A stretch of 64,000 nt of DNA from Gemmiger formicilis (GCF_018784445.1 NZ_WQOH01000014.1:62001-126000); one strand, 5' to 3'; counted from the first letter of the stretch, positions 16,211 through 23,207 are shown. The notes: a model not told the origin generated them from the letters alone. Program-made: numbers and translations.

Positions 16211-16334
16211 ACTAAAAGCGGTATTTCTACATATTGAGTCCAAACACCTTTTGGTTAGCATGTTTTTCTATATATTGTGTGTATCTAAAGTAACAGGAAA
16301 AATATTACAAGAGATTGAAGAATTGAAATTATGG

Positions 16335-16347
16335 TAGAGGGATTTTC
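16335..16347. promoter_or_regulatory. Candidate integrase arm-type site at the distal end
   Basis: TAGAGGGATTTTC shares GAGGGATTTTC with one of four similar repeats beside the integrase gene and with the attachment core. The rest of the 16211-16365 gap is AT-rich and shows no gene. Confidence 0.45.
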
Positions 16348-16365
16348 AAATAGGCATAAGAATAT

Positions 16366-16992
16366 TTAATCTTTACCTTCATAGCGCTTCACCAGTCGAT
16401 AAAATGTGGGCTTCGTAAGGTTCAATTCTCGCATTGCGTCAACAGCGAGAATCTGATTCTGTTTCCATTTGATATACACGGTCTGCCAATTTTCGGGGTA
16501 GTCCTTTGTGGGGCGGCCCATCTTAACGCCGTGTGCGCGCGCGACCTCAATGCCTTGCGCTTGACGCTTACGGATGTTTGTACGCTCTTTCTCGGCGGTG
16601 TAGCTAAGAATCTGCAAGACCAAATCTGCAATGAAGCGTTTGTCAAGGTTCTCTGTTGCGGTGCTGGTGTCCAGCAGGGGCATATCGAGAACTTTAATAT
16701 CCGCGCCGATCTCGGTGGTGATGTATGCCCACTGCTTGCGAATTTCGGTATAGTTACGGCCTAGTCTGTCAAGAGAGAGAACAACAAGCAAATCACCTTT
16801 GCGCAAAAGGGGAGCACTTGTATCTGTGCCGACTAGGAGATTCCATGTGCGGCGCTCAAAATCCTTGCCCGATGCCTTATCGCAGAGAATGTGCTTCTCG
16901 TCGATGCCCTCGGCCAGCATAGCGGCCTTTTGGCGGTCAAGGTTCTGATCTACACTGCTAACACGGCAATAGCCCCAAACGGTTCTGTCCAT
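16366..16992 (-). CDS. Serine recombinase (resolvase/invertase family)
   Basis: The 208-residue protein starts with WGYCRVSSVDQNLDRQ, where the serine of CRVSS is the catalytic nucleophile. It continues with LDRLGRNY and an EKERTNIRKRQAQG helix, and ends with a helix-turn-helix (NQILAVDAMRELNLTKPTFYRLVKR). This is the compact Tn3-resolvase/DNA-invertase form rather than the large integrase form. It may resolve, invert or regulate DNA of the element. AAGGAG precedes the ATG. It is transcribed toward the distal end. Confidence 0.9.
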   Translation of the reverse strand: MDRTVWGYCRVSSVDQNLDRQKAAMLAEGIDEKHILCDKASGKDFERRTWNLLVGTDTSAPLLRKGDLLVVLSLDRLGRNYTEIRKQWAYITTEIGADIKVLDMPLLDTSTATENLDKRFIADLVLQILSYTAEKERTNIRKRQAQGIEVARAHGVKMGRPTKDYPENWQTVYIKWKQNQILAVDAMRELNLTKPTFYRLVKRYEGKD

Positions 16993-17022
16993 CTGTCAGC
17001 GCTCCTTTCATTTGCTGATATA

Positions 17023-17066
17023 AATATACCACAGAAGTATCAAAAAGTCAACACTTTTATTGATAC
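17023..17066 (-). promoter_or_regulatory. Promoter and palindromic operator of the serine recombinase
   Basis: On the minus strand TTGACT (17046-17051) and TATATT (17023-17028) are spaced by 17 bases. The inverted repeat GTATCAA (17037-17043) / TTGATAC (17060-17066) straddles the -35 box. The TTTTGATAC word recurs twice near the integrase promoter, suggesting one regulator for both. Confidence 0.6.
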
Positions 17067-17106
17067 GTTTCTAAAGAAAATTTAAAGAATCTGAGACGCA
17101 GAAAAT

Positions 17107-17131
17107 GCCCTCCGAATAGGCTTCGGAGGGC
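17107..17131 (-). terminator. Terminator-like hairpin after the lipoprotein gene
   Basis: GCCCTCCGAA pairs perfectly with TTCGGAGGGC around five bases. Short T-runs occur on both sides, the better one on the plus strand. Confidence 0.6.
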
Positions 17132-17176
17132 GTTTCTTTAAGTATACCTTTTGGAACGTCTTAGACGCTGATAAAA

Positions 17177-18166
17177 TCAAACGAAATCTTTGGGTTCAAT
17201 TAGAAATGCGCCTTGCCGCGTGGCGAGTTCAATCTTCTTCCAGTTGGCGGGGGCTTCAATCACCTTATAGCCGCTCATAGATTTACCGCTTAAAATGTCT
17301 TTATAGTCTTGGTCGTTCAAATCTTCCATGTCGTCAACCGTGGTATAGAGGAAACTGGTAAATCTATCGGAGTAGTCGTCAATGAACACATCGAATGTAT
17401 TAAGGGCATCAAACCGTTGCGTTTGATCAGAAGCGTTTTTGATGTCAAAAAATAAAATGACGAAAACTTTACCGTCATCGGGTTCATAATAGGTATAAGA
17501 ATCTTTGCTGACATATTCGGTTTGACGTGCGCCTGTCAGTGTAATCTTCATACCGTTGCGCGTTAGTGTGTCCCCTACATGGTAAACAACATCTTCTCCG
17601 CTTTCTTCACCCGCAGAAATCGTGCCCAAATCAGCATGGGTAATAGATACCACTGAATTATCAGGACAACTTATTTTTATTTCATTCCATTTTTCTGGGA
17701 CAACCGCAGAAAAATAGTTTTTAGCTTTTCGTCCCGCTTCTAAAGAAGTATACCATTCAATTTTATCAACACCATTATATTTATCATAGAAGTTAATAAA
17801 AGAACATTCTTCACCATCGGCAGAAATCTTAAAGAAATCACTGAGGTCAATCGCGGTATTTGATGTATTTTCCAGTTCAAAACTTGCAAAGAAATACTCC
17901 GTGCCACTATCAGCGTCCGTATAGTCCTCAAATTCTGGTGTTGCATCAACAGAATCAATCACTAACGTGTATCCTTTTCCGTTGACGGTTTCGCCTTTCT
18001 TATAAACTGTTGTTGGGTCAAGCAAATTTGATACAGCCGTGCCTAAACCGCCCTTCGAATCAGAAGAAGTTGCTCCATTAGAATTTGTTCCACTTCCACC
18101 GCAAGCAACCATTGTCAGCGCTAATGCAGTTGTCAGGCTTAGTGCAGCAATCCTTTTTAACTTCAT
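17177..18166 (-). CDS. Lipoprotein with tandem DUF4352-like domains
   Basis: A 329-residue secreted lipoprotein. The signal peptide is MKLKRIAALSLTTALALT followed by lipobox MVAC with Cys22. A Gly/Ser/Asn linker follows, then two similar beta-rich modules of about 130 residues, each starting with a VGDTL / KGETV-type phrase and containing YFFASFELENTS or VFVILFFDIKNAS, as in DUF4352 immunoglobulin-like domains. Start 18166 is set by GGAGG seven bases ahead and by the signal peptide; longer frames are spurious. Function is unknown; as mobile-element cargo it could alter the cell surface. Confidence 0.8.
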   Translation of the reverse strand: MKLKRIAALSLTTALALTMVACGGSGTNSNGATSSDSKGGLGTAVSNLLDPTTVYKKGETVNGKGYTLVIDSVDATPEFEDYTDADSGTEYFFASFELENTSNTAIDLSDFFKISADGEECSFINFYDKYNGVDKIEWYTSLEAGRKAKNYFSAVVPEKWNEIKISCPDNSVVSITHADLGTISAGEESGEDVVYHVGDTLTRNGMKITLTGARQTEYVSKDSYTYYEPDDGKVFVILFFDIKNASDQTQRFDALNTFDVFIDDYSDRFTSFLYTTVDDMEDLNDQDYKDILSGKSMSGYKVIEAPANWKKIELATRQGAFLIEPKDFV

Positions 18167-18199
18167 TTTGTCAGTCCTCCTCAAAATGATTGTAATACA

Positions 18200-18228
18200 A
18201 GTATACAGATTTTGCACATAATAATCAA
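18200..18228 (-). promoter_or_regulatory. Promoter of the lipoprotein gene
   Basis: Minus strand TTGATT (18223-18228), 17 bases, TATACT (18200-18205). A TGGTATTA word (18233-18240, minus strand) lies immediately upstream. Confidence 0.75.
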
Positions 18229-18232
18229 GTGT

Positions 18233-18298
18233 TAATACCACACATAAATAATGCGTTGTTTTTGGTGGTATTTTCACCCACAATATAGAGGGGTGGTA
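18233..18298. promoter_or_regulatory. Repeated TGGTA words between divergent lipoprotein and RHH genes
   Basis: TGGTA occurs at 18236-18240 (minus strand) and, as GGTGGTA, at 18264-18270 and 18292-18298 (plus strand). The last one overlaps the binding site of the ribbon-helix-helix gene. GGTG and CACC also form a short inverted repeat at 18264-18277. This could be the operator region of the small DNA-binding protein. Confidence 0.4.
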
Positions 18299-18300
18299 AA

Positions 18301-18483
18301 ATGGCTTTCAAGATTCCAAAAGAAGAATATGTCAATCGTACATTTAGGTTTGAAAAATCGCTGCTTGACCGTATGGATAAAATCTGCGATAAAGAGGGCA
18401 TTTCACTAAACCGCCTTACTGTGCTATGTATTGAATATGCGCTTAACGATATGGAAGAAAATTCTGAAAATAAAGACCAATAG
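18301..18483 (+). CDS. Small ribbon-helix-helix-type DNA-binding protein
   Basis: A 60-residue protein with a strand-helix-helix pattern of the Arc/CopG kind: a basic strand (NRTFRFEKSL), helix LLDRMDKICDKEG, turn, helix SLNRLTVLCIEYALNDM. It is preceded by GAGGGGTGG. Such proteins repress their own and neighbouring promoters or control element copy state. It ends in TAG, the only gene in the window that does, followed at once by a terminator, so TAG clearly stops translation here. Confidence 0.7.
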   Translation: MAFKIPKEEYVNRTFRFEKSLLDRMDKICDKEGISLNRLTVLCIEYALNDMEENSENKDQ

Positions 18484-18491
18484 AGCCAATG

Positions 18492-18525
18492 GGCGCGTGT
18501 ATCTTTACCCGATACACGCGCCTTT
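18492..18525. terminator. Bidirectional terminator between converging element genes
   Basis: GGCGCGTGTATC and GATACACGCGCC pair perfectly around seven bases and are followed by TTTCT. It separates the ribbon-helix-helix gene from the minus-strand gene at 18529. Confidence 0.8.
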
Positions 18526-18528
18526 CTA

Positions 18529-19044
18529 TTAGGATACAAGGTCAAGCTGCTCCTGCTGGGAGTTGTTAGCTACTTCAAGCGGCACATTCTGCTCTACTGC
18601 TTTATCTTCGTCAGTAGCCTTTTTGTTTGTTCGTTTGGCTTTCTTCGCGGCGGCTTCGCGCGCTTTCTTAGCTTTCTCTGCTTCTTCACCTTCGCGCTTC
18701 TCAACAAACCATTTGCGAATTACAGCAAACTTCACCTTGCGGACGCTCTTAGTTGCGTTGGTCTTGCTGGGAATCTTCTCACCGAACAGTTTGTCAAACT
18801 CGACCTTCCACTCTTTGTGTTCATCGTCACCAATGTAGGCTTCAATATCGTCCATAGTGGTATGGTCGTATTTGCCAACGCGCTTTTTGGCTTCTTCGAC
18901 CACAATCTTGAATGTGGGGAACTTAGCTTTCGTTTCAATGTAAAGGTCATAGGTTTCTTTGTTGCCGTTGTTGAGCTTCTTCTCAAATGCAGCGGTGAAG
19001 ATGATGGTTTCATTCTGGAGGCTTACGGTATAAAACTTAGACAT
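18529..19044 (-). CDS. Uncharacterised Lys/Glu-rich element protein
   Basis: I do not recognise this 171-residue protein. The first ~110 residues look folded, mixing strands (FYTVSLQNETIIFTAAF) and helices. Residues ~115-150 are a highly charged Lys/Ala/Glu helix (EEAEKAKKAREAAAKKAKR) like a nucleic-acid-binding tail. It ends with an Asn/Gln-rich acidic stretch. The leader on its own strand is strikingly purine-rich. The ATG lacks a strong binding site. It could be a single-strand-binding or accessory DNA protein of the element, but no function can be assigned. Confidence 0.6.
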   Translation of the reverse strand: MSKFYTVSLQNETIIFTAAFEKKLNNGNKETYDLYIETKAKFPTFKIVVEEAKKRVGKYDHTTMDDIEAYIGDDEHKEWKVEFDKLFGEKIPSKTNATKSVRKVKFAVIRKWFVEKREGEEAEKAKKAREAAAKKAKRTNKKATDEDKAVEQNVPLEVANNSQQEQLDLVS

Positions 19045-19521
19045 AATGTTCTTTGCCTGTTTTCTCTGCTTCTCTTAATTCTTCTATATTATTCTCTTTA
19101 TATCGTTATATTCCTTCTTATATTATCTCTTATATAATTCCTTACACTATCCCTTTTATTATTCCTATTATTATTTTCATTACTATCCCTTTACTGTTAT
19201 CCCTATTATTCTTTGCAATTCCTGTTTGGTTTTATCAGCGCGCTTAACCAGACACGCGCTAACGCGCTGTCAGCTACGCGCGCGGTCTGTCTTAATTCTA
19301 TTTATTATAATTATATATTATATTTATAATATCGTTTTTAAAGAGAGTAATAAGAAAACAAGAAAAATCCAAAAAAATAAGATATAATAATTAACACAAA
19401 ATCGCAAATTTTCGGAAATCGTTTGCACTTCAACAGTCAGCAAATACCGTTTTTTGATTTTGCCTTTTGTGCGTATCCTGCATTATATCCCCCTCATACG
19501 AACCAACAGAGGTGTTGAACA
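19045..19521. other. AT-rich gene-free stretch of the element, candidate origin or control region
   Basis: No convincing gene lies here. From 19050 to 19220 one strand is almost purely pyrimidine with three AGGGATA words on the complement. From 19235 to 19295 there is a GC-rich island of overlapping palindromes (GCGCGC, CGCGCTAACGCG, and AGACACGCGC facing GCGCGCGGTCT). From 19300 to 19400 it is A/T only. Such a mix is typical of replication or transfer origins, yet no initiator gene is present. Confidence 0.35.
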
Positions 19522-19788
19522 ATGACAAAACAAGAGCAACTAAACAGCGCCGTTTCTATGCTGCGTCCCTTGTGCGGCGTTTCAAGGGCTGCATTTGCAG
19601 CGTAGGCGGGTTTAAATGTCTACGACCTATATGACCTTTCACGCACCAAAAGAAAGGCTTCTAAGCGGCTCTGTGAGCGCGTGGAAAGAGCTTTGTTGAA
19701 ATACTATCCCTTTGAGTATGAAACGCTTACACAGAGCCTTACAGCGTTGGAGGATTCAGCCGATGAAAACAACGAACATCTTCTATAA
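19522..19788 (+). CDS. Small helix-turn-helix-like protein read through one in-frame TAG
   Basis: An ATG with an excellent AGAGGTG site opens a frame of 27 codons, then TAG (19603-19605), then 60 more sense codons to TAA. The junction reads SRAAFAA-TAG-AGLNVYDLYDL, which with Gln at the TAG looks like a Cro/Xre-type helix-turn-helix (FAxQAGL). The downstream part is basic and helical (SRTKRKASKRLCERVERALLKYY). No other stop or frameshift interrupts it. Either TAG is decoded in some context, or the gene is truncated by a recent CAG-to-TAG change. It overlaps the next gene by 26 bases. Confidence 0.55.
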
Positions 19789-20074
19789 TCCAGAACATGA
19801 AGCGTGGCACGATGAACGCAGCCACAAAATCGCCCAATAGGAAATAAACCGCCTTGTTCCCTCAATAGCAAAGAAAGAAGCGGCGCGCCTTTATAATGAG
19901 CGCATGGACAGATTGCTTGCTGACTTACAGGCCGACTTGCAAACAACCATCTATGCTGCTTTTGAGGATAATAAAAATGTTCTTTTGGGGTAGACTACAC
20001 GCGCCGTCCTTTCCGATGCGCTGTTTGAGCGCGTCCGCAATGATGTGGAACGCTTAAAAATCACAATAGAATGA
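19763..20074 (+). CDS. Unknown 103-codon element gene with two in-frame TAG codons
   Basis: The ATG has GGAGG ten bases upstream, inside the preceding gene, implying translational coupling. The frame runs to TGA at 20072 with TAG at 19838-19840 and 19991-19993 and no TAA, TGA or frameshift. Flanking residues are HKIAQ-TAG-EINRL and NVLLG-TAG-TTRAV. The product would be mostly helical and charged (KKEAARLYNERMDRLLADLQADLQ, coiled-coil-like). A terminator follows 10 bases after the stop, so the unit looks intact. I do not recognise the family. Confidence 0.5.
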
Positions 20075-20084
20075 GAAAGAAATT

Positions 20085-20123
20085 GCGCCCACAGATTCTA
20101 AGCTGTGAGCGCGCTTTTATTTT
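20085..20123 (+). terminator. Terminator of the TAG-containing operon
   Basis: GCGC-C-CACAG pairs with CTGTG-A-GCGC around eight bases and is followed by TTTTATTTT. The tract overlaps the 3' end of the converging integrase gene. Confidence 0.75.
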
Positions 20124-21337
20124 CTGAAAGCTAACTTTGTTTTGCCTCGATTTATGCGAACAGTATTGATAGGGGCGTGTTCTTCGACCATCGGTTTTGT
20201 GTCCTCTGCGAACAAATTAGAGTAGCGCTGAACCATCTTCAAAGAGCGATGGCCTAATATCTTCTGCAAGGATAAAATATCACCGCCAGATTGAATCCAT
20301 CGTTTGGCGAACGTGTGTCGCCAGAGGTGGCAGCTTGTCTTTTGAACGCCACGACTTTTGTTGTATTCTCCGAGGCTTTTGCCTAGGGCAACAGGGCCGC
20401 ATTTGCTGCCGTAAGAATTGCAAAAGACATAGGCCTTATTTAAAGGAATGCCGTTTTCGTCACAGCGATAGTGGCGAATGTATTCTATAAGAATCGGCTT
20501 TAGTTTTTCGGCCATTGCAATGCGGGAGGGGTCACGATTCTTTTGAACATTGACGGTTATAATGCCTTCATCAAAATCTAGATCGCTTATTTTCAGATTG
20601 GCAACGGAGGAAATGCGGTTTCCAGTAGCAAGAAAATAGTTGATGATAACCCAATTTCGGTATTCTATGAAATCTTCGGGCCTAGGCTTTACAAGTAACT
20701 TTTCGATTTCAGAATCGGTGTACACTTCTTTGATTGCGGGCGCTACTTCTCTTATATAGATATTGCGCGTATCTATCCAGCCTTTATCCATGCAGAAGTA
20801 AGCAATAGCACGCCAACCGCGGAAAATGTTGTTTAGCGTTTGCTCATTACATTCTAGGTAGTCTAAAATGTAGTCGTGGTACTCGGCTTCAAAATCATCT
20901 GTTTCGAGAACGACCAACGGCATGATTTTGCCAAACTCGAGATCGCTCAATGTGTGCTCTGTAAGAGCCTCTTTTGAAGTGTTTAGCATTTTGGCGTAAT
21001 CGGCAGGGGATTCACTCACGAGATAAGCAACAAACCTGTAAAGGTTGCGAAAAACCTTTTGATAGTATTTGATGGTGGCTTCTGTGTTGTTTTTGCCCCT
21101 TTGATAGCTGATAAACATATCTTCGATTTGCCAAAGGGGAGTGGTGAACTTATTGACTTGCTTGCTTTTTAAGCGCGCGATTCTTCCTTTTGGGAGAGAT
21201 GCTTCTTGCATTTCCAGCGCGTGCCGAAATGTTTGACGAGTTTCTTCGTCAACGGTTGAGTTGGATTTATTTAAGGCTTCTGCTTCTTCTGGCGTGGCTT
21301 CAATAGTAAGACTGGCGTTGAAGATAGGCTCTTTCAT
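20117..21337 (-). CDS. Tyrosine recombinase / site-specific integrase
   Basis: The 406-residue integrase of the element. An N-terminal SAM-like core-binding domain covers residues ~85-200. The catalytic domain shows the first Arg in LATGNRISSVANLKISDLD, a Lys in the beta hairpin (VQKNRD), the HLWRHTF box, the second His in ILGHRSLKMVQRYSNL and its Tyr nucleophile. Start 21337 is set by GGAGG seven bases ahead. It lies beside the intact tRNA-Leu, the usual place for an integrase, and its promoter overlaps a putative arm site, so self-repression is likely. Confidence 0.93.
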   Translation of the reverse strand: MKEPIFNASLTIEATPEEAEALNKSNSTVDEETRQTFRHALEMQEASLPKGRIARLKSKQVNKFTTPLWQIEDMFISYQRGKNNTEATIKYYQKVFRNLYRFVAYLVSESPADYAKMLNTSKEALTEHTLSDLEFGKIMPLVVLETDDFEAEYHDYILDYLECNEQTLNNIFRGWRAIAYFCMDKGWIDTRNIYIREVAPAIKEVYTDSEIEKLLVKPRPEDFIEYRNWVIINYFLATGNRISSVANLKISDLDFDEGIITVNVQKNRDPSRIAMAEKLKPILIEYIRHYRCDENGIPLNKAYVFCNSYGSKCGPVALGKSLGEYNKSRGVQKTSCHLWRHTFAKRWIQSGGDILSLQKILGHRSLKMVQRYSNLFAEDTKPMVEEHAPINTVRINRGKTKLAFRK

Positions 21338-21360
21338 TGTAAAACCTCCAAACATCGACC

Positions 21361-21478
21361 TTTTGATACAGAAATTATACCGCAAAATCGAGGGATTGTC
21401 AACAGAATCGAGGGATTTTCTGCCGAAAAAATACTAGGGATTGCCAGAATAAAATTGACTAGGGATTGCTTTTGATAC
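21361..21478 (-). promoter_or_regulatory. Integrase promoter with arm-type repeats and TTTTGATAC words
   Basis: On the minus strand TTGACA (21397-21402) and TATAAT (21374-21379), 17 bases apart, form a consensus promoter. Four direct repeats follow on the plus strand: ATCGAGGGATTGTC (21387-21400), ATCGAGGGATTTTC (21407-21420), ACTAGGGATTGCC (21433-21445) and ACTAGGGATTGCT (21458-21470), with 20-25 base periods. They resemble the attachment core. TTTTGATAC at 21361-21369 and 21470-21478 flanks the array. Confidence 0.7.
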
Positions 21479-21492
21479 ACAGAAATCAAAAC

Positions 21493-21534
21493 AAAAAAGG
21501 CCCTATATTCAGCGAATGAACGTTGAATATAGGG
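21493..21534 (-). terminator. Element-supplied terminator of tRNA-Leu
   Basis: CCCTATATTC pairs with GAATATAGGG and on the minus strand is followed by CCTTTTTTG. It replaces the original tRNA terminator now at 16101-16145. Confidence 0.8.
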
Positions 21535-21539
21535 CTATA

Positions 21540-21623
21540 TGCCGCTGACGGGAATCGAACCCGTACGATGTTTCCATCGAGGGATTTTAAGTCCCTTGCG
21601 TCTGCCAGTTCCGCCACAGCGGC
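21540..21623 (-). tRNA. tRNA-Leu (anticodon TAA), chimeric after integration
   Basis: Acceptor GCCGCTG pairs with CAGCGGC. The anticodon loop CTTAAAA gives TAA, and a long variable arm (class II) and T-arm GGTTCGATTCC are present. CCA is not encoded. The 5' part is chromosomal. The part 3' of the anticodon arm differs from the displaced remnant at 16155-16210 and so was probably delivered by the element. Confidence 0.95.
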
Positions 21624-21634
21624 ATAACATATGT

Positions 21635-21663
21635 ATTGTAGCGCATGATGGCGGAAATGTCAA
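21635..21663 (-). promoter_or_regulatory. Promoter of tRNA-Leu
   Basis: Minus strand TTGACA (21658-21663), 17 bases, TACAAT (21635-21640), placed 11 bases ahead of the tRNA. Confidence 0.85.
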
Positions 21664-21726
21664 TCTTCCCGGCGCGTTTTTTCCATCCCAAAACCCAATT
21701 TGCACAAAAAATTCAACATCAGCCGC

Positions 21727-21755
21727 TTGTGCTTTTGCCCGAGATTTGCTATACT
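21727..21755 (+). promoter_or_regulatory. Promoter of the miaB operon
   Basis: TTGTGC (21727-21732), 17 bases, TATACT (21750-21755). The miaB start lies about 70 bases downstream. Confidence 0.7.
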
Positions 21756-21824
21756 AATATGGTATGTTTGGATAGGTGCGCCCATTTGGCAAGACCCGGG
21801 CGTTTTATAATAAGGAGAATTCAC

Positions 21825-23207
21825 TTGGAAAAACTGACCTATACCCACAATGACGCTGCGGCCAAGGTGCTGGCGGCCTACTACGAGACCCCGCCGCTGG
21901 CGTATGTGCGCAGCTACGGCTGCCAGCAGAACGTCAACGACGGAGAAAAAATCAAGGGCGTTTTGCAGGATGTCGGCTACGGTCTGTGTGACAATGTCGA
22001 GCACGCCGACCTCATCCTGTTCAACACCTGTGCCGTGCGTGAGCACGCCGAGCAGCGGGTGTTCGGCAATGTCGGTGCGCTGAAAAAGCTCAAAGAGCAG
22101 AACCCCCGCCTGATGATCGGCATCTGCGGCTGCATGGCCCAACAGGAGCATATCGTTGAAAAGCTGCGCCAGAGCTACCCCTATGTGGATCTCGTGTTCG
22201 GCGTTGACGGCATCGACCGCTTACCCGCCATGCTGGCGGAGCGCATCCGCAAAGGCAAGCGCTACCTGGAAAAGCCCGAGGAACGCAACGCCGTGGTCGA
22301 GGAACTTCCCATCCGGCGGGACTCCGGTTTCCGCGCCTGGCTGCCCATCATGTACGGCTGTGATAACTTTTGCACCTACTGCATCGTGCCTTATGTCCGC
22401 GGGCGGGAGCGCAGCCGTGAACCTGCCGCCATTTTGGCAGAGTTCAAGCAGCTGGTGGCCCAAGGCTACAAGGAAATCACCCTCTTGGGCCAGAACGTCA
22501 ACAGCTATGGCAAGGGGCTGGAAAACCCCATCGACTTTGCCGACCTGTTGAATCTTTTGTGCGAGGTGCCCGGCGACTATCAGATTCGCTTCATGACGAG
22601 CCATCCGAAGGATGCCAGCCGCAAGCTCATTGATACAATTGCTGCGCAGGAGCATCTGTGCAAACACATCCATCTGCCGGTGCAGTCCGGGTCTGACCGC
22701 CTCTTGAAGGAGATGAACCGCCACTACAACGTCGCGCAGTACATGGACCTCATCAATTATGCGAAAGAAAAGGTCCCCGGCGTGACCTTCTCCAGCGACA
22801 TTATTGTCGGCTTCCCCGGCGAGACGGAAGAAGATTTTGCCGCGACGCTCGACCTTATCCGCAAGGTGGGGTATATGCAGCTGTTCACCTTTATCTATTC
22901 CAAGCGCATGGGTACGCCCGCCGCCAAATTGCCTGACCCCACGACTCACGCCGAAAAGGCCGCCCGCATGGACCGCCTGCTGAAAACGCAGGAAGAGTTT
23001 GCCTTTGCGGCCACCGCCGCCATGACCGGCCAGACCGTCCGCGTGCTGGTGGAGGCCGCCGGCCGCAGCGAGGGCACTGTCAATGGCCGCCTGGACAACA
23101 ACCTGGTGGTCGAGTTCAAAGCCCCCGAAACCCTCATCGGCCAGTGGGCCGACGTCCACGTCACCGGCTCCCGCGCCGCGCTGCTGGTGGGTGAACTTGC
23201 CGAATAA
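21825..23207 (+). CDS. miaB: tRNA-2-methylthio-N6-dimethylallyladenosine synthase MiaB
   Basis: MiaB adds a methylthio group to i6A37 of tRNAs reading U-initial codons. The 460-residue radical-SAM enzyme has an N-terminal MTTase domain with cysteines at SYGCQQNVND, NTCAVREHA and GCMAQ for the auxiliary cluster. The radical-SAM triad is MYGCDNFCTYCIVPYVRGRE near residue 180, and a C-terminal TRAM domain is present. The TTG start is preferred because AAGGAG is seven bases upstream; longer frames would begin in the promoter. miaA, which makes its substrate, ends the same gene run. Confidence 0.93.
   Translation: MEKLTYTHNDAAAKVLAAYYETPPLAYVRSYGCQQNVNDGEKIKGVLQDVGYGLCDNVEHADLILFNTCAVREHAEQRVFGNVGALKKLKEQNPRLMIGICGCMAQQEHIVEKLRQSYPYVDLVFGVDGIDRLPAMLAERIRKGKRYLEKPEERNAVVEELPIRRDSGFRAWLPIMYGCDNFCTYCIVPYVRGRERSREPAAILAEFKQLVAQGYKEITLLGQNVNSYGKGLENPIDFADLLNLLCEVPGDYQIRFMTSHPKDASRKLIDTIAAQEHLCKHIHLPVQSGSDRLLKEMNRHYNVAQYMDLINYAKEKVPGVTFSSDIIVGFPGETEEDFAATLDLIRKVGYMQLFTFIYSKRMGTPAAKLPDPTTHAEKAARMDRLLKTQEEFAFAATAAMTGQTVRVLVEAAGRSEGTVNGRLDNNLVVEFKAPETLIGQWADVHVTGSRAALLVGELAE

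Larger units (their letters stand above)
16193..21595. mobile_element. 5.4-kb integrative element in tRNA-Leu(UAA)
   Basis: Two copies of an 18-bp core (16193-16210 and 21578-21595) bound a segment that is clearly more AT-rich than its surroundings. It carries a tyrosine integrase next to the intact tRNA, a serine recombinase at the far end, a lipoprotein, a ribbon-helix-helix protein, an unknown Lys-rich protein and a two-gene TAG-containing operon. I see no phage structural, relaxase or replication genes, so it looks like a satellite, mobilisable islet or remnant. Core position in the anticodon arm means the element supplied the 3' half of the working tRNA. Confidence 0.85.

Noticed and set aside
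19053-19247. A 64-codon hydrophobic frame in the pyrimidine-rich stretch of the element
   Set aside because: The apparent membrane protein (many Ile, Leu, Phe, Pro) is what any T/C-rich tract encodes; it starts at TTG without a binding site.
21387-21470. A CRISPR array
   Set aside because: The four repeats are 13-14 bases, imperfect, with gaps of 6-12 bases and no cas genes; integrase arm sites explain them better.
16211-21540. A suppressor tRNA with CTA anticodon inside the element
   Set aside because: I looked for anticodon-loop patterns with CTA and flanking stems on both strands and found none with tRNA-like arms; a covariance search would be decisive.
16193-21595. A prophage or an integrative conjugative element
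   Set aside because: No capsid, terminase, tail, lysis, relaxase or type IV secretion gene is visible in the 5.4 kb.
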